From positions 135,239,404 to 135,303,403 of the forward strand of contig OY726561.1 of assembly GCA_963383645.1 (NCBI GenBank): DNA of 64,000 nucleotides, in the 5' to 3' direction. Below the pieces are notes generated by a model. That model did not search any database and was not told the DNA's origin. It worked only from the letters and a program-made list of their open reading frames with translations. This document shows, in pieces, positions 32,755 to 44,544 of this stretch. The DNA comes from Muscardinus avellanarius. Taxonomy: Eukaryota; Chordata; Mammalia; Rodentia; Gliridae. Both the position numbers and the translations under genes were made by a program. How positions within the stretch are numbered: the first letter of the stretch is position 1; every line of letters starts with the position of its first letter.

Positions 32755-33158
32755 TGTTATGTTTTGGATATAAAGGTCTTCTGGAAAATGTTCAGGGGAG
32801 AAATAATTGAGTCATGAGTGTCTAATATCATCAGTGGATAATCCCACTGAGGAGTTAATAATTTGAATGGATTCCCTGCGTTGTAACTTAGGCAGGCAGA
32901 GTCACTGGAGGAGGTGGGTCACTGTGGCCTTGGGGACTATGTGTGTCCCTCGCCTCCTCATCTTGCTTTCTTTGTTTCTGGCCCTCATGATACGACAGCA
33001 GCATCCCTCCTCACACCCCACTGCTGTCACCGCCATTCATGCTTCCGCTGTCCTCCTGGACTAAAATCTCTAAAAATGCGAGCCCAACAAATCTTTCTCC
33101 CTCTAATTTTTGCGTATCAGATATTTAGATTACAGCAGTAAGAATTCTGGCTAAAACA
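32755..33158 (+). mobile_element. MaLR/ERVL-type solo LTR
   Basis: Opens TGTTATGTTTTGGATATAAA and passes through TCACTGGAGGAGGTGGGTCA. Near the end CCCAACAAATCTTTCTCC replaces the usual polyadenylation box, and it closes GGCTAAAACA. About 404 bp. Flanking pentamers (GTATA/GTGTT) match only partly, as expected for an old insertion. Confidence 0.65.
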
Positions 33159-34070
33159 GTGTTTTTGTTTATGCAATGTTTATTCAGTTTGGACTCATAT
33201 TTGTATTTTGACTTATAACCTAACACTACCTTAGTACATTGCTCAAATTGTTTCTGTGGTTTCTAGTCTAAGACTACTTTAAGTTGTTGCTCTAGTCATT
33301 AAAACTTACCAACAGAGTGGGATTTTAGCATACACATATATGTGGTGCCCCTGGGCACTCTTTCAGTTGGCGTAGGTCCCTTTGGCATATTCCTGTCATT
33401 AGAGGGTTATTTATTTTTTAAGCACTTCTTTATTTTCTAGCACCACAAGATGCTCCAGGCTCAACTTTTATAGATCTTGTCCCCGACCTGAAATCAAGCA
33501 TTTCTCTAAAGAATCTATTCTTTTCATTGGGGAATGGTATTAAGAACCAAGATCTGAGTTCTAGGTGGACTCATGACTATTGGACTATCGTTGCTTCTGG
33601 GCCATCTCCGCTGACTAAACAAGAGAATATATATGTATATGACAACCTAGGAAACTATGCACAACTATAAATATATGTATATGCAACCACTGAATCTTCA
33701 TTAAACAAGAGTTCACATTAATGTCTTGACTGGAATGACCCAGTACCACTTTATCCTGTCCATTTTTTTAAAAAAGTTTCACAGTTTTGCATTTTACACT
33801 TAGGTCTATGGTTCACGTCTAGTTAGCTTTTGTGAAGGGTATAGTCTGTGTCTATTTTTTTCTCTTTTGCACATAAAAGTCTCATTCTTCCAGCCCCATT
33901 TGCTGTGAATACTATCTTTTCTCCATTAACTGACTTGGTACATTCATCAAAGATCAGTGAATTATATTTCTACTCTTTTAAATATTTTCTGGATGATCAA
34001 TTCTGTTTAAAACTTCTGGTTTTGTGGTCTATATAATGACCATAATTTTGCAAGATTATTTATAAAAAAA
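33159..34070 (-). mobile_element. L1M ORF2 remnant, antisense
   Basis: CAGCCCCATTTGCTGTGAAT, CTCCATTAACTGACTTGGTA and CATCAAAGATCAGTGAATTA follow the antisense of L1 ORF2 downstream of the RT domain. Probably the same element as 31.4-32.7 kb, split by the LTR. Confidence 0.62.
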
Positions 34071-34162
34071 ATTCAGCTATGTCTTTGCTTGGTACTTTTC
34101 ATGTTTAGTGTTTTGTATATTTAAATTTGATACAAGTAGTATTTATCTAAATAAAAAATATG

Positions 34163-34378
34163 AAGCTAGGCGTGGTGATGCACACTTGTAATCCCAGCAT
34201 TCGGGAGGCTGAGACAGAAGGAGCGCGGCTCGTGGACAACCTCAGCTACTTTTGGTGAGGCCCACTGCAACTCAGTGAGACCCGGTTTCAAAATAAAGAA
34301 TAAAAAATAGGGCAGGGGGTGTAGCTTGGAGGTCGAATGATCCTCATTCCATCCACAGAGCCTCAAAAAAAACTAAAT
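34163..34378 (+). mobile_element. B1-dID SINE
   Basis: Complete B1 head GCTAGGCGTGGTGATGCACA, interior CCTCAGCTACTTTTGGTGAG, ID half GGGGGTGTAGCTTGGAGGTC, A-rich tail. Confidence 0.9.
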
Positions 34379-35219
34379 TAATAAATAAAAATGTGAGAAA
34401 AAGATTCAAATAAACTTTTTCTTCTGAGTGCTTCAGAGAAGTCTAAACACTGTGTATTGGTAAATCAGCCCTTTTTCACTGATAAAAATGCTACCCTTCT
34501 TATATATAAAATTTTGAGGGACTATTTGGTTTATTTCTCCATTACCTCTTTTGCTCCACTGACAAGTTTTGCAGTCATGTGTCAATAGCAAACTATAAAT
34601 TTATATTTCTATTACTTATGAAACTAATATATTCTCCATATTTTTTCAAATTGTTTAGATTTTTTAGCATGTTTATTTTTTCCATATTTGATGAAATTGG
34701 GTGCATTCAGGGTGGTATGACCATATAATACTTTTCCATATCAATTTAAAAAATATTAAGAATATTAAAAATCAATTTCAATTTATTTATTTCAAAAATT
34801 ATTTCCTAATTTTATCATGATAATATTAAGCTTATATATTAAATTAAAAATAACTGTCTTCTTTACAGTACTTATTTTTCTTATTCAATAATGTAATTAT
34901 CATTTATTAAAAAAAATTGTTTCTTCAAATAGTACTTTAAAGTAACTTTCAAAACAGGCTTATTCCATGATCACATTAAATGCAAATTATCTAACTACCT
35001 CCATCACAAAACTGAATTTTCAGACCGCATAAAAAAATAAGGCCTAACTTCTTGCTGCTTCTAAGAAATGCATTTTAAGTATAAAGACACAAGTAGGTTG
35101 AAGATAAAATGATGGAAAGCGATTCACTATGCTAACATTAATCAAAGAATATTACCAGAGATAAAGAAGGTTTTTCATGATGATAAAGGTATCAACACTT
35201 CAAGACAGCATCATAGCCA

Positions 35220-35326
35220 CAGCCTCAGCTACTTTTGGTGAGGCCCACTGCAACTCAGTGAGACCCGGTTTCAAAATAAAGAATAAAAAATAGGGCAGGG
35301 GGTGTAGCTCGGAGGTCAAATGCTCC
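35220..35326 (+). mobile_element. SINE core fragment lacking both ends
   Basis: About 105 bases nearly identical to 34232-34340 (differences: one T/C and one G/A), including CTACTTTTGGTGAGGCCCAC. B1 head and ID end are both absent, and there are no target duplications. It interrupts the old L1 ORF2. Confidence 0.8.
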
Positions 35327-36078
35327 AAATATATATGCCCCAAACAACAGCTTCAAAAGGCACAAGCAAAAGCTGCTGGCACTTCCAAAAGGAATGAATA
35401 AATCCTCGACGATCACTGAGGATTTCAGGACTTCCTTCTTAGCAACTGATAGGACAAATAGAAAACTACGATATAATGAAATAATGACAAGGAATACTTG
35501 GACTGTAAACCAACGTTGCCTACTTGACATTTATAGAAAACTCATCAAACAGCAGTAGAGTACATCTGAAGAGTCTGTGTTACATTTACCAAGATCCACT
35601 ATATCATGAGCCATAAATAAGTATCAATAAAGTAATAAAAATTATTCAAATCATTAAAGGATGTTCTTTGACCATAATGCAATTATATTACAAATCAGTT
35701 AAAAAAATGTTTAGAAAAATCTCCAAGAAATTGAAAAGTAAATAACATACTTTCAAATAAATTATGGGTCAATACAAAAATCAAAAGGGAAATTAAAATA
35801 TTTGGCATTAGGAAATTAAAAGCACCGTGTCTCAAACGTTGAGATTATATATAAGATAGTAATTGGGAGGGAAATATAACACTAAATGCCTAGAAAATAA
35901 GAGTAGAAAAGAACCTCAAATCATTTTTCTCAGTTTTAACCTCTATAGACCAGAAAAAGAGGAAATTAAACCTAGACATACAGGAGAAAGAAAACAATGA
36001 AGATCAGATAGAAATCAATGAAATAGAAATAGAAAAAAATCAATGAAAACAAAATTTTTACTTTTGAGAAGCTAAATA

Positions 36079-36289
36079 TATTACTAGACACTTTTTTTTG
36101 CAGTACTAACGATGAAACCCAGGGGCATTCTATCTCCAAGCAACACCCCCAACCTTATTTTTTAGTCTTTTCTATTTTTGAAACAGGGTCTCACTGAGTG
36201 GCGAAGGGCCTCGCTAAGTAGCTGAAACCAAATGCAAACCGAGATCCTATGTTCTCTGCTTCTCGAATACTGGTATTATATTACTAGAC
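36079..36289 (-). mobile_element. B1-dID SINE with target duplications
   Basis: TATTACTAGAC at 36079-36089 and 36279-36289 brackets the element. Old-type sequence, head truncated (ends ACTGGTAT). Confidence 0.82.
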
Positions 36290-36776
36290 TTTTAATCATC
36301 CAGGTTATAAAACTAAAGAGAGAAAACACTAATTATAAGTACCAGGAAATGATACAGATTGATACAGATTGTATAGAAATTAAGTTATTAATAAAATATA
36401 CTTTTACAGTAGCATATCCTTACAAATTTAAGTGACATGATAAAATTCTTTAAAATTTTAGTAATTTTAAAAAGTTACTAAGGCTTATTTAAGAATAAAT
36501 AAATATCCCAAAGAGCTCTATACTACTAAAGAAATTGAATTTATACTTAAAATATTTCCTACAACAAACTTCAGATCCTCTTAACATCAATGGGGAAATT
36601 TTCCAAATATGTAAGGAAGAAAAAAATACCTTCTAAGACTCTGTGAAAAGTCTTTCTGAAAATTTAAGATGAAGGAATAGTTTCTATCTCATTCTACATG
36701 ACCAGTATTATACTCATGTGTCAATTCTAGCAAAAACATTACATAAAAACAGCCAAGTAACATCCCTCTAAAAATA

Positions 36777-37019
36777 GATGAGAGCATTTTAATTAATTAA
36801 TTTATTAATTTATTTATTTAATTAGTTTTGGTGGTACTGGGGTTCCTGGAAGCCCTTCTACCTCCAGGCTACACTCCCAGACCTATTTTATATTTTTGAA
36901 ACAGGGTCTCTTACGCCAGTGTGGCTGGCTTCGAACCTGCGCAATCCTCCTGTCTCTGCCTCTTAAGAGCGGGGATTGCAAGTGTGCGCCACCACACCCG
37001 GCTGATGAGAACATTTTAA
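36777..37019 (-). mobile_element. B1-dID SINE, young, with target duplications
   Basis: GATGAGAGCATTTTAA (36777) and GATGAGAACATTTTAA (37004) flank a complete young-type copy (36826-37003). The AT-rich stretch 36791-36824 is its tail. Confidence 0.9.
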
Positions 37020-37030
37020 ATAAATTTTAA

Positions 37031-37228
37031 CTTTTTTTTTTTTGTGGTGGTACTGGGGATGGAACCCAGGGGCCTTCTACCTCCGGGCTACACTCTCAGA
37101 CCTATTTTTCTATTTTTGTTTGGAAACAAGGTCTCTTAAGCCAGTGAGGCTGGCTTCGAACCTGCACCATCCTCCTGTCTCCACCTCCCAAGCGCGGGGA
37201 TTATAAATGTGTGCCACCATGCCTGGCT
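37031..37228 (-). mobile_element. B1-dID SINE
   Basis: Complete copy; ID half GGGATGGAACCCAGGGGCCT, B1 head TGCCACCATGCCTGGCT. The next SINE's poly(T) follows immediately. Confidence 0.88.
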
Positions 37229-37352
37229 AATTTTTTTTTTTTTTTTTTTTTTGGTGGTACTGGGGTTCCTGGAAGCCCTTCTACCTCCGGGCTACACTCC
37301 CAGACCTATTTTTTTATATTTTTGAAACAGGGTCTCTTAAGCCAGCGCAGCT
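37229..37352 (-). mobile_element. B1-dID SINE, 5'-truncated
   Basis: Poly(T), full ID half and linker, then stops at CTCTTAAGCCAGCGCAGCT before the B1 body. Third same-orientation SINE in a row. Confidence 0.85.
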
Positions 37353-37629
37353 TAACATTAGAAAATTTCTAATTTAACATTAGAAAATCAGTTGATCAAC
37401 TTACCATATTATAACCTAAAACAAAACAAATAAAAGCAACATGTGGTCACTTCAATAAATACAGAAAGATTATTTTTAAAAACTCAACATTCATTCATGA
37501 TAAAATACTCATTGGACTGGGAATAGAAGTGAACTCCTCAATCCAACAAAGAGCATTTAGAAAATCCATATAGCTCTCATCACACTTAGCGATGAAAGAC
37601 CAGATGTTTTCCTTATAAGATCAAGAACA
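37353..37629 (+). pseudogene. Old L1 ORF2, RT-domain part
   Basis: ATGTGGTCACTTCAATAAAT followed by the ATTCATGATAAAATACTC region corresponds to the RT catalytic neighbourhood of L1 ORF2, decayed. Interrupted at 37629 by a younger L1. Confidence 0.72.
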
Positions 37630-38446
37630 GGGTAAGCTCATTAACAATTATAGAGATGCAAACCAAAACTACCCTGAGATTTCACCTAACTCCAACTAAA
37701 ATGGCAATCCTTAGGAACACAACAACAGATGCTGGTGAGGGTGTAGAGAAGTGGGAGCTCTAATACATTGTTGGTGGGATTGAAAATTAGTGCGACCACT
37801 TTGGAAAACAGTATGGAGGATCCTCAGAAGAATGGGAATGAACCTACCATATGACCCAGCAATACCACTTCTGGGTATCTACCCAAAAATGGAAACCAAA
37901 CAAGCAGACAAATGCATGTGTATCTATGTTCATAGTCACACAATTCACAGCTACCAAACTATGGAAACAGCCAGAATGCTCCTCAACAGATAAATGGATT
38001 ATAAAACTATGGGATCTGTACACAACAGAATTTTACTCAGCCATAAAGAACAAAATTACGTCATCTGTGAGGAAACGGGTGGAACTGGAGAACGTTATGC
38101 TAAGTGAGATTACCCAATCACAAGAAGTAAAAAATTGGATGCTCTCCCAGCTAGGGAGGAAAAGGATCATAGGAGAAACTCTAGACGAGGAAGGATAAAC
38201 CATAGACGAGCAAATAAGGCAACCGGAGTGATGGGAAGGGGGAAGAGAAAAATTCCCTACTGAACATGGTGCACTTTCACCTACATATCGAAGTCATTAT
38301 ATGTATGTGAATGTGCACCAGTGAGGGAGGGGGAGGAGGGTAGGGACTGGGAAAGGTTTAAATGAGTGTTTTGTGCATTCGTGCCTCTGCCATCTTGTGC
38401 CCCATTAAGATGTATGACTATAATGCACCAATAAAAAAATTAAAAA
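37630..38446 (+). mobile_element. Younger 5'-truncated L1 3' end nested in the old L1
   Basis: Starts inside ORF2 (AATTATAGAGATGCAAACCA) and includes the CATATGACCCAGCAATACCA and TTTTACTCAGCCATAAAGAA landmarks. The 3'UTR is G-rich, with ATAATGCACCAATAAAAAAA at the end. AAGAACA occurs at both edges (37623, 38447). A 115-codon frame (37851-38198) is the degenerate ORF2 C-terminus. Confidence 0.85.
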
Positions 38447-38600
38447 AAGAACACCCACCCTCACAATTTCTAGTCAACATTTTACTGGAGGCTTTATCTA
38501 CAGCAATGAAGTAAAAATGAAAAAAAAAACACAAAAGGATGGAGAAAGGGTGGGGAGAGAGAGAGAGAGATATTCAGGTTGGAAACAGGAATAAAACTAT

Positions 38601-38818
38601 ATTGCTGGGCTTGGTCACACACACTTGTAATCCCAGTGTTTGGGAGGCTGAGACAGAGGATCATGGTTCAAGGCCAGCCTCAACTACTTAGTGAGGCCCT
38701 TTCCAACTCTGTGAGACCCTGTTTCAAAATAAAAAGAATAAAATGTAGGAAATAGAGCTAGGGGTGTCACTTGGAGGTAGACTGTCCCTGTGTTCCATCC
38801 TGAGTACTGAAAAAAAAC
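38601..38818 (+). mobile_element. B1-dID SINE, old
   Basis: GCTGGGCTTGGTCACACACA, CAACTACTTAGTGAGGCCCT, ID half TCACTTGGAGGTAGACTGTC. ATAAAACT flanks both sides. Confidence 0.85.
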
Positions 38819-39551
38819 AACCTATAAAACTGTCTTAATTTGCATCAAAGTGCCTACATAGAAAATCCCAAAGGATACAGAGAAAGGCTAGTAGAATTAA
38901 ATGAATTTGGCAAGGTCAATATAAAAAATAAGTTGTCTGCATATATATTATAACTGAACATTTGGAAATATAAATTAAAAAGTTCCACTTACAATAGCAT
39001 CATAAACATGACATACTAACAAAATATATCCCAAGATTTGTATGCTGAAGCTATAAAACATTAATGAAAGCTATCAAGGAAGCCTTAAATAAATAGAGGG
39101 CTGCGTCTACAAATCTATAAATTCAATGCAGCCCTACTGAAAATACCAACAGGCTCGTGTAGAGATCAGAAAGCCGATCCTACAATCTATGTGGAGAAGT
39201 GAAGGAATTAGTATAGCCAAAGCAATCTTAAAAGAACCTAAAGAAGCGCTACTACCTCATTTTAAGACTTCCTACAAAGCTATAGCAATGAAGGCAGTGT
39301 AATATTTGTGAAAAAGTTAGACATATTGATCAACAGAACCGAACAGAAATAGTAGAAATAGATCCAAATATTTATACTCAATTGATTTTCATTGAAGGCG
39401 CCAGTGTAGTTCAATGGATAAGAGTTAGTCTTTTCAACAACTATTGATGGAGCAGCTGGATGGCCACACACAAAAATAAACAAATAAACCTCGACCAACA
39501 CCTGGTATCACATACAGAAACAATGCAAAATGAATCATACACCTAAATATA

Positions 39552-39772
39552 AAATGCAAAGCCTATGCCGGGCGTGGTGGCGCACGCTTGTAATCCCCGC
39601 GCTTGGGAGGCTGAGACAGGAGGATCGCACGGGTTCGAAGCCAGCCTCAGCTACTGAGTGAGGCTCTCAGCAACTTAGTGAGACCCTGTGTCCAAATAAA
39701 AATATAAAATAGGTCTGGGAGTATAGCCCGGAGGTAGAAAGCCTCTGGGTTCCACCCCCAGTACCACCACCA

Positions 39773-39828
<56 letters not shown>

Positions 39829-39839
39829 TGCAAAGCCTA
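39552..39839 (+). mobile_element. B1-dID SINE, young, (CA)n tail, perfect target duplications
   Basis: AAATGCAAAGCCTA at 39552-39565 and 39826-39839. Near-consensus head GCCGGGCGTGGTGGCGCACG. The CCAGTACCACCAC end has expanded to about 27 CA/CG units (39768-39825). Confidence 0.94.
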
Positions 39840-40094
39840 CCAGAGAAAAAAATAAAAGAAGCTATTACTGTTTTTATCTTTAAGTGAGGCCAAGATTTAT
39901 GGGAGAGGACAGAAGAGCACAAATCATAAAATAAAAATTAAAAGAAGAGAAATTGGGTTTAATCAAAATTTAAAGCATTTGCTTTTTGAATGTTAAGTAA
40001 ATAAAAAGAGAAGTCATAGACTGGATAAAATATCTGCATGAAAAACATCCGATAAAAGACATCTATCCAGAATATAGAAGGCGCTCTCTTTGCT

Positions 40095-40425
40095 GTCAGA
40101 AGTATCTTAGATTGATGTAATCTGCCTTGTTTCCCACTTGTTTATTTTGCTTTTTTTTTTTCTTGCTTATGCTTTAGGTGAGATATCCAAAAATTTTTGC
40201 CAAGGACACTAGCAAGGTACTTTCCCCCTATTTTCCTCAGGGAGCTTTATAATTTCAGGTCTTATGTTTAGGTCTTTAATCTGATCTGTGTTTTGTGTAC
40301 GGTGTCAGATAAGGGTCAGTGACATTCTGAATGTGGATATTCAGTTTTCCCAGTCCCAAGCAAAATAACAACAAAAGGAAGTAATGAGAATGGCATCCTT
40401 GTCTTGTACGGGATCTTAGAAAAAA
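40095..40425 (-). mobile_element. Antisense L1 fragment inserted in the old ORF2
   Basis: TTTAGGTCTTTAATCTGATC and AATGTGGATATTCAGTTTTC are antisense L1 ORF2. The sense ORF2 breaks at ATCCAGAATATAG and resumes near AAATCCAAATTAC. Confidence 0.6.
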
Positions 40426-40803
40426 ACTTTCAGAACCTCCGAGATAAGGAGTTAAAATCCAAATTACAAGTACCTCACACAATTCAATAGCAAATAATTA
40501 ATAAATGATTACATATAACAACAAACACAGAAAATCCCAAATAATATGATAAAAAGGGCAAAGATCTGAATAGACATTTCTTCATGGAAGAACTAAAGAT
40601 AACCAATAAGTGTGTGAAAAGGTACTCAACATCATTAGAGAAATGTAAATCAAAACCACAACACAATATCATCACATACCTGTAAGAAAGGCTATTATCA
40701 AGTAACAACATGTGTTGGTGAAGACAAATAAAGGAAACTTTGTTACACTCTTGGTGGAGATGTAGATTGGTCCACCAACTGTGGAAAATAGTATGAATTT
40801 TCC

Positions 40804-41012
40804 TTTTTTTCTTCTTGTGGTGCTGAGGACTGAACCCAGGGGCATTCTACTTCTGAACTACACCCCAGCCTTATTTTATTTCCTATTTTGAAACAAGGCC
40901 TGGCTAAGGTGCTGAGAGCCTTACCAAATTGCTGAGGCTGGCCTCAAACCTGTGATTCTCCTGTCTCAGCCTCCTAAGTACTGGGATTACAGGTGTGCAC
41001 CACCACGCCTGA
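40804..41012 (-). mobile_element. B1-dID SINE, old
   Basis: ID half GAGGACTGAACCCAGGGGCA, B1 half CCTCCTAAGTACTGGGATTA, head CACCACGCCTGACA. Confidence 0.87.
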
Positions 41013-41319
41013 CATTTATTAAAAATAAAACTTTTAGATGACTTAGCAACCCCTATTCTGTGTACATCATACCCAAAGGAAATGAAATCACCCCCTCCTA
41101 ATGATATATTATATCATTAATATATATTTAAATATGAAATCTAAAAAAATAAAGACAAAAACAAATTTGAATTTATAGAGATAGAGAATAGAAAGGTGGA
41201 TGCCAGATTGGGAGAAGTGAAGAGACAGAGGTAAGAGTTGTGGGATTAATAAGCCTAGTAATCTAATGTACAACATGGTGACTATAATTAATAATATTGT
41301 ACTGTGTAATATAAATTTC

Positions 41320-41524
41320 TTTTTTGGCGGTAGTGGGGATGGAACCCAGGGGCATTATACCTCTGAGCTATACCTCTAGTCCTGTTTTTTTTTTTTTTTT
41401 GAAACAGGGTCTCACTGAGTTGCAAAGGGCCTCACTAAGTAGCTGAGGCTGTCCAAGAACCTGTGATCCTCCTGTCTCAGCCTCCCAAATGCTGGGGTTG
41501 CAAGTGTGCACCACCATGCCTGGT
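41320..41524 (-). mobile_element. B1-dID SINE, old
   Basis: GTGGGGATGGAACCCAGGGG, internal poly(T) linker, CCTCCCAAATGCTGGGGTTG, head CACCACCATGCCTGGTT. Confidence 0.87.
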
Positions 41525-42641
41525 TTTGAAAATGTGTTAAGAGTAGATTTTAGATACATTTACCTTCAAAAACAACAAGAGGAAACTATATGAGATGGGT
41601 ATGTTAATATTCAATAAGAAATGGTCAAGATTTCTCGAGGGGCTGTTGCTCTGGATCTGAGCTGTCTCCTTATGATAATCACAAGAAATAGAGTTTTTCG
41701 AATTAAAAGGAAAAAACTCTTAAAACTCAAAAATAAGAAAAATAAACCAACAAAAATGTAAAAAGAGACGAACAGATGTTTCACACAAAATGGCAAGAAA
41801 GTGCATGAAAATATGCTTAACATCATTAATAATTATGGAAATGCAAAATAAAAGCACAATGAAATACCAATGCATACCTACTAGAACGGCTAAGGTATAT
41901 ATAGAAAAGATGCCCACAAAATAAACTCATGTATAAGGGCCTGAGGTAATTGAAATATTTGTGCCATGCTGCTAGAAAATAGAAATGGTACAACCACTTA
42001 GAAAGACATTTTGTCAATTTCAATAAAGTCAAACATGAACATACTATATGGCCCAAGAATCTACTCCAAACTAGTTGCTCAAAAGAAATGAAAACATATT
42101 TACATAAAGACCTGCACATGGATGTTTATAGCAGGGTGATTTATACTAGTAAAAATCTGGACACAACCCAAGTGACCATTACTTGGGTACATAAGCAAAT
42201 AAATTGTTGCACACAAGTACAACGGAATACTATTCAGGAATAAAAATAAATGAACTATTGATATGGCAGTGATATGGATTCATTTAAGCAAAAGAAGCCA
42301 GGTGCGCAGGGCTACATTCTTTATGATTCCAGTTATACGGTGCTCAGGAGAAGGCAAAAGTGTAGAGACCAAAGTTTGATCAGTAGTTTTCAGGAGCTGA
42401 GGGTGGAGGGAAGAAATTGATGACAGAGAAGGCAATGGGATCTTTATGGGTTGATTGGTACTATTCTATACTGATTATAGTAGTAGTTATGTGACCAGAT
42501 TTGCTTATCAGAACTCCTACATCTGTACACCTCAAGAGGGTGAACTTATGTAAATCATACATGTTGAGAAACAATTTTCCCTTGCTTTTTCATGTTTCTG
42601 TATGTCTTGTGGACCAGGTAATACTTGACCTGTGTATGTTT

Positions 42642-42793
42642 CTCCCCCACCCCCGGTACTGGGGATTGAACCCAAGAACATTCTACCTCTGAGGTGCATC
42701 CCCAGTCCTTTATCTTTTTATTTTTAACGGAGCCTCACTAAGTTCCTGAGGCTAGCCTTGAACCTCTGATCCTTCTATGTCAGCCTCTTTGGA
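42642..42793 (-). mobile_element. B1-dID SINE, 5'-truncated and diverged
   Basis: GGTACTGGGGATTGAACCCA, AGCCTCACTAAGTTCCTGAG; B1 head missing. Confidence 0.75.
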
Positions 42794-44544
42794 CTGTCTT
42801 TTTGGAATAGTGAATAGCCTTGGTGAACAGAGGGAGCATCACCTTCTGGTATAAGGTGCGGGCATGCTCACCATGCAGCATGAGAAAGACAATATTTCCT
42901 TCTGCAACAGAAAGTAAGGTGATGGTTGGGAAAGTTTGGAGTTCACCTGCTATAATGCAGCACCGTGTATAGGAAGCGTCACCCTGTAGGAACTAGGATG
43001 TAAATAACTAGTCTCAACAGGACAACATTTTTGGTTCGTGTATTTTCTGAGAATGATAAACTGTCCTTCATCTCCGACCAGGAATCTTGTGTCTTCTGCC
43101 AGCACCCATTAAAGGGTGGCAGGAGGACTCACTGGCTTTCAAGTGCAGTGGAATCTCTGGCCCTCCACAATTCTGACACTTAGTAGTGAGGATGGCTGCT
43201 GATGGAGAGGCGAGTTCCTGGAATAGGAAGGATAAAAACTCAGTGAGATGACAAATGGATTTAAAGAACTGGACATATTGACCAAATTTGGTGTGTTTAA
43301 CCAGGCAATAAATTGTCCTCTACTTGTGCCCATTAATGAGAAGGAATCAGGGGGGCGTTTGCAGGCCAAACACTACCAAGTAGGTTCAAATACAGCTGCC
43401 TCATACCAGCTTTGGTTGTCAACAACTTCCCTCCGGTGTGGGGATTTCCTCACCAGTCTGTGGTCAGATTCTTCTCAATCCATTATAATATTAGGCTTTG
43501 TTTTGGTAGCAGGAGCCTGAGAAATCTATATCAAATAACTGCTCCCGAAACACACACCTACACTTAGCATGAAAACAAGAGAATGTTGTGATCACTGCGT
43601 GCAGGAACCAGGGAGACAGATAGATCTTTAGCAGACTGACTTGGTAGACAAAGGAGGCTGAAGAATAGAACGCTTGCTAAGGAAGACTTGGAAGGGCTGA
43701 GTCATCGTACAGCCTAGTCTCTCCTGCAGTCTATCTTATGGATCTATGCTTACCATAAATCCATCGAAGGTGACAGTAACAGGTTTCGTTTTCTCCAGTG
43801 GGCACTGGCTGCTATAAAGGATCTTTCTCTAAACCAGAAAAAACTCCCTCAGAAAACCATAAGTGAGTCATTGATAGTACTCAGGGCCTTACAGCCCTGG
43901 ATTAGGTTTACAATAATGATGAGAGTGCTACACTGAAGAATGAGAAACTGGCCCACAGGAATCTAGATAAATGTTTGCTGTCAGCCTTGCAGGCCTGGAA
44001 AATTCCTCTATCCCTTATCTGGAAATCCAGTGAGAACACAGGCAGTGTTTTCTTGGTAATGGGAAATGATGCTGTAAGTTAATGTGGACACATCAAAGAA
44101 GGCTGCCATTGTGTGAGCGAAGCCCAAGCCAGCCAGAGGGCACAAATGCCGCGTAGCTGTGGTGTTGAACCATGACGTTCCCAAGGATGAAATAGATGGT
44201 GTCAGCCATGAGGACGTCACCGTTCAGTGTGATCCTGGGTTGGCTGAAAATGTTGCAGGTTCACGTGGTTGAGTTGAGAGCAGCTGCTCTGCTCACGATG
44301 GATAGCAAACGTGACTTGTTGAGTGGTGAGCAGCACTTCTCTCTCCAGTCTCCTGGATTATTCTCCCTCATTCTGCCCTGACCTCATCTACTTTATAACA
44401 AGTTATATGGTTGGGGATGAGCTAAGGTCTCCCCGTGTCCCTGAGAAGTACTGATAGCAGGACGTACCTGCTGGTAAACGTTGGAGAGAAGGACTTAAAT
44501 ATCTATGGTTGTGTTGGAAACAGGTGCCCGAGCCACCATCTTAT
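42794..44544. other. Unassigned; weak coding-like patch at 44.0-44.2 kb
   Basis: 1.75 kb with no repeat I can name. On the minus strand, 44230-44130 reads openly in one frame (LNGDVLMADTIYFILG) and 44140-44008 in the next. That could be a frameshifted pseudogene, but I recognise no family. Confidence 0.3.

Larger units (their letters stand above)
34930..36800 (+). pseudogene. Old L1 ORF2, endonuclease-to-RT part, decayed
   Basis: Plus-strand L1 ORF2 similarity: AAGTATAAAGACACAAGTAG (35074), ATATATGCCCCAAACAACAG (35329), ATCATTAAAGGATGTTCTTT (35652), then the RT approach (36580-36770). Frames are broken throughout. It continues beyond later SINE insertions to about 42.56 kb. Confidence 0.75.
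38454..40094 (+). pseudogene. Old L1 ORF2, 3' part (first segment)
   Basis: Resumes the old ORF2: ATTTTACTGGAGGCTTTATC (38479), AATAGCATCATAAACATGAC (38992), CTGAAAATACCAACAGGC (39137), AAGACTTCCTACAAAGCTAT (39263). Many stops. Interrupted by SINEs at 38.6 and 39.57 kb. Confidence 0.75.
40426..42560 (+). pseudogene. Old L1 ORF2 C-terminus and 3' region
   Basis: GGGCAAAGATCTGAATAGAC (40556) and AAATGTAAATCAAAACCACA (40643), then a 3'UTR-like stretch (41150-41310). A second ORF2-end copy follows (41640-42560: AAATACCAATGCATACCTAC; CAAAAGAAGCCAGGTGCGCA). Two partly overlapping L1M fragments are likely. Confidence 0.68.

Noticed and set aside
37851..38198. 115-codon frame as a separate gene
   Set aside because: It is the degenerate C-terminal end of L1 ORF2 in a 5'-truncated insertion.
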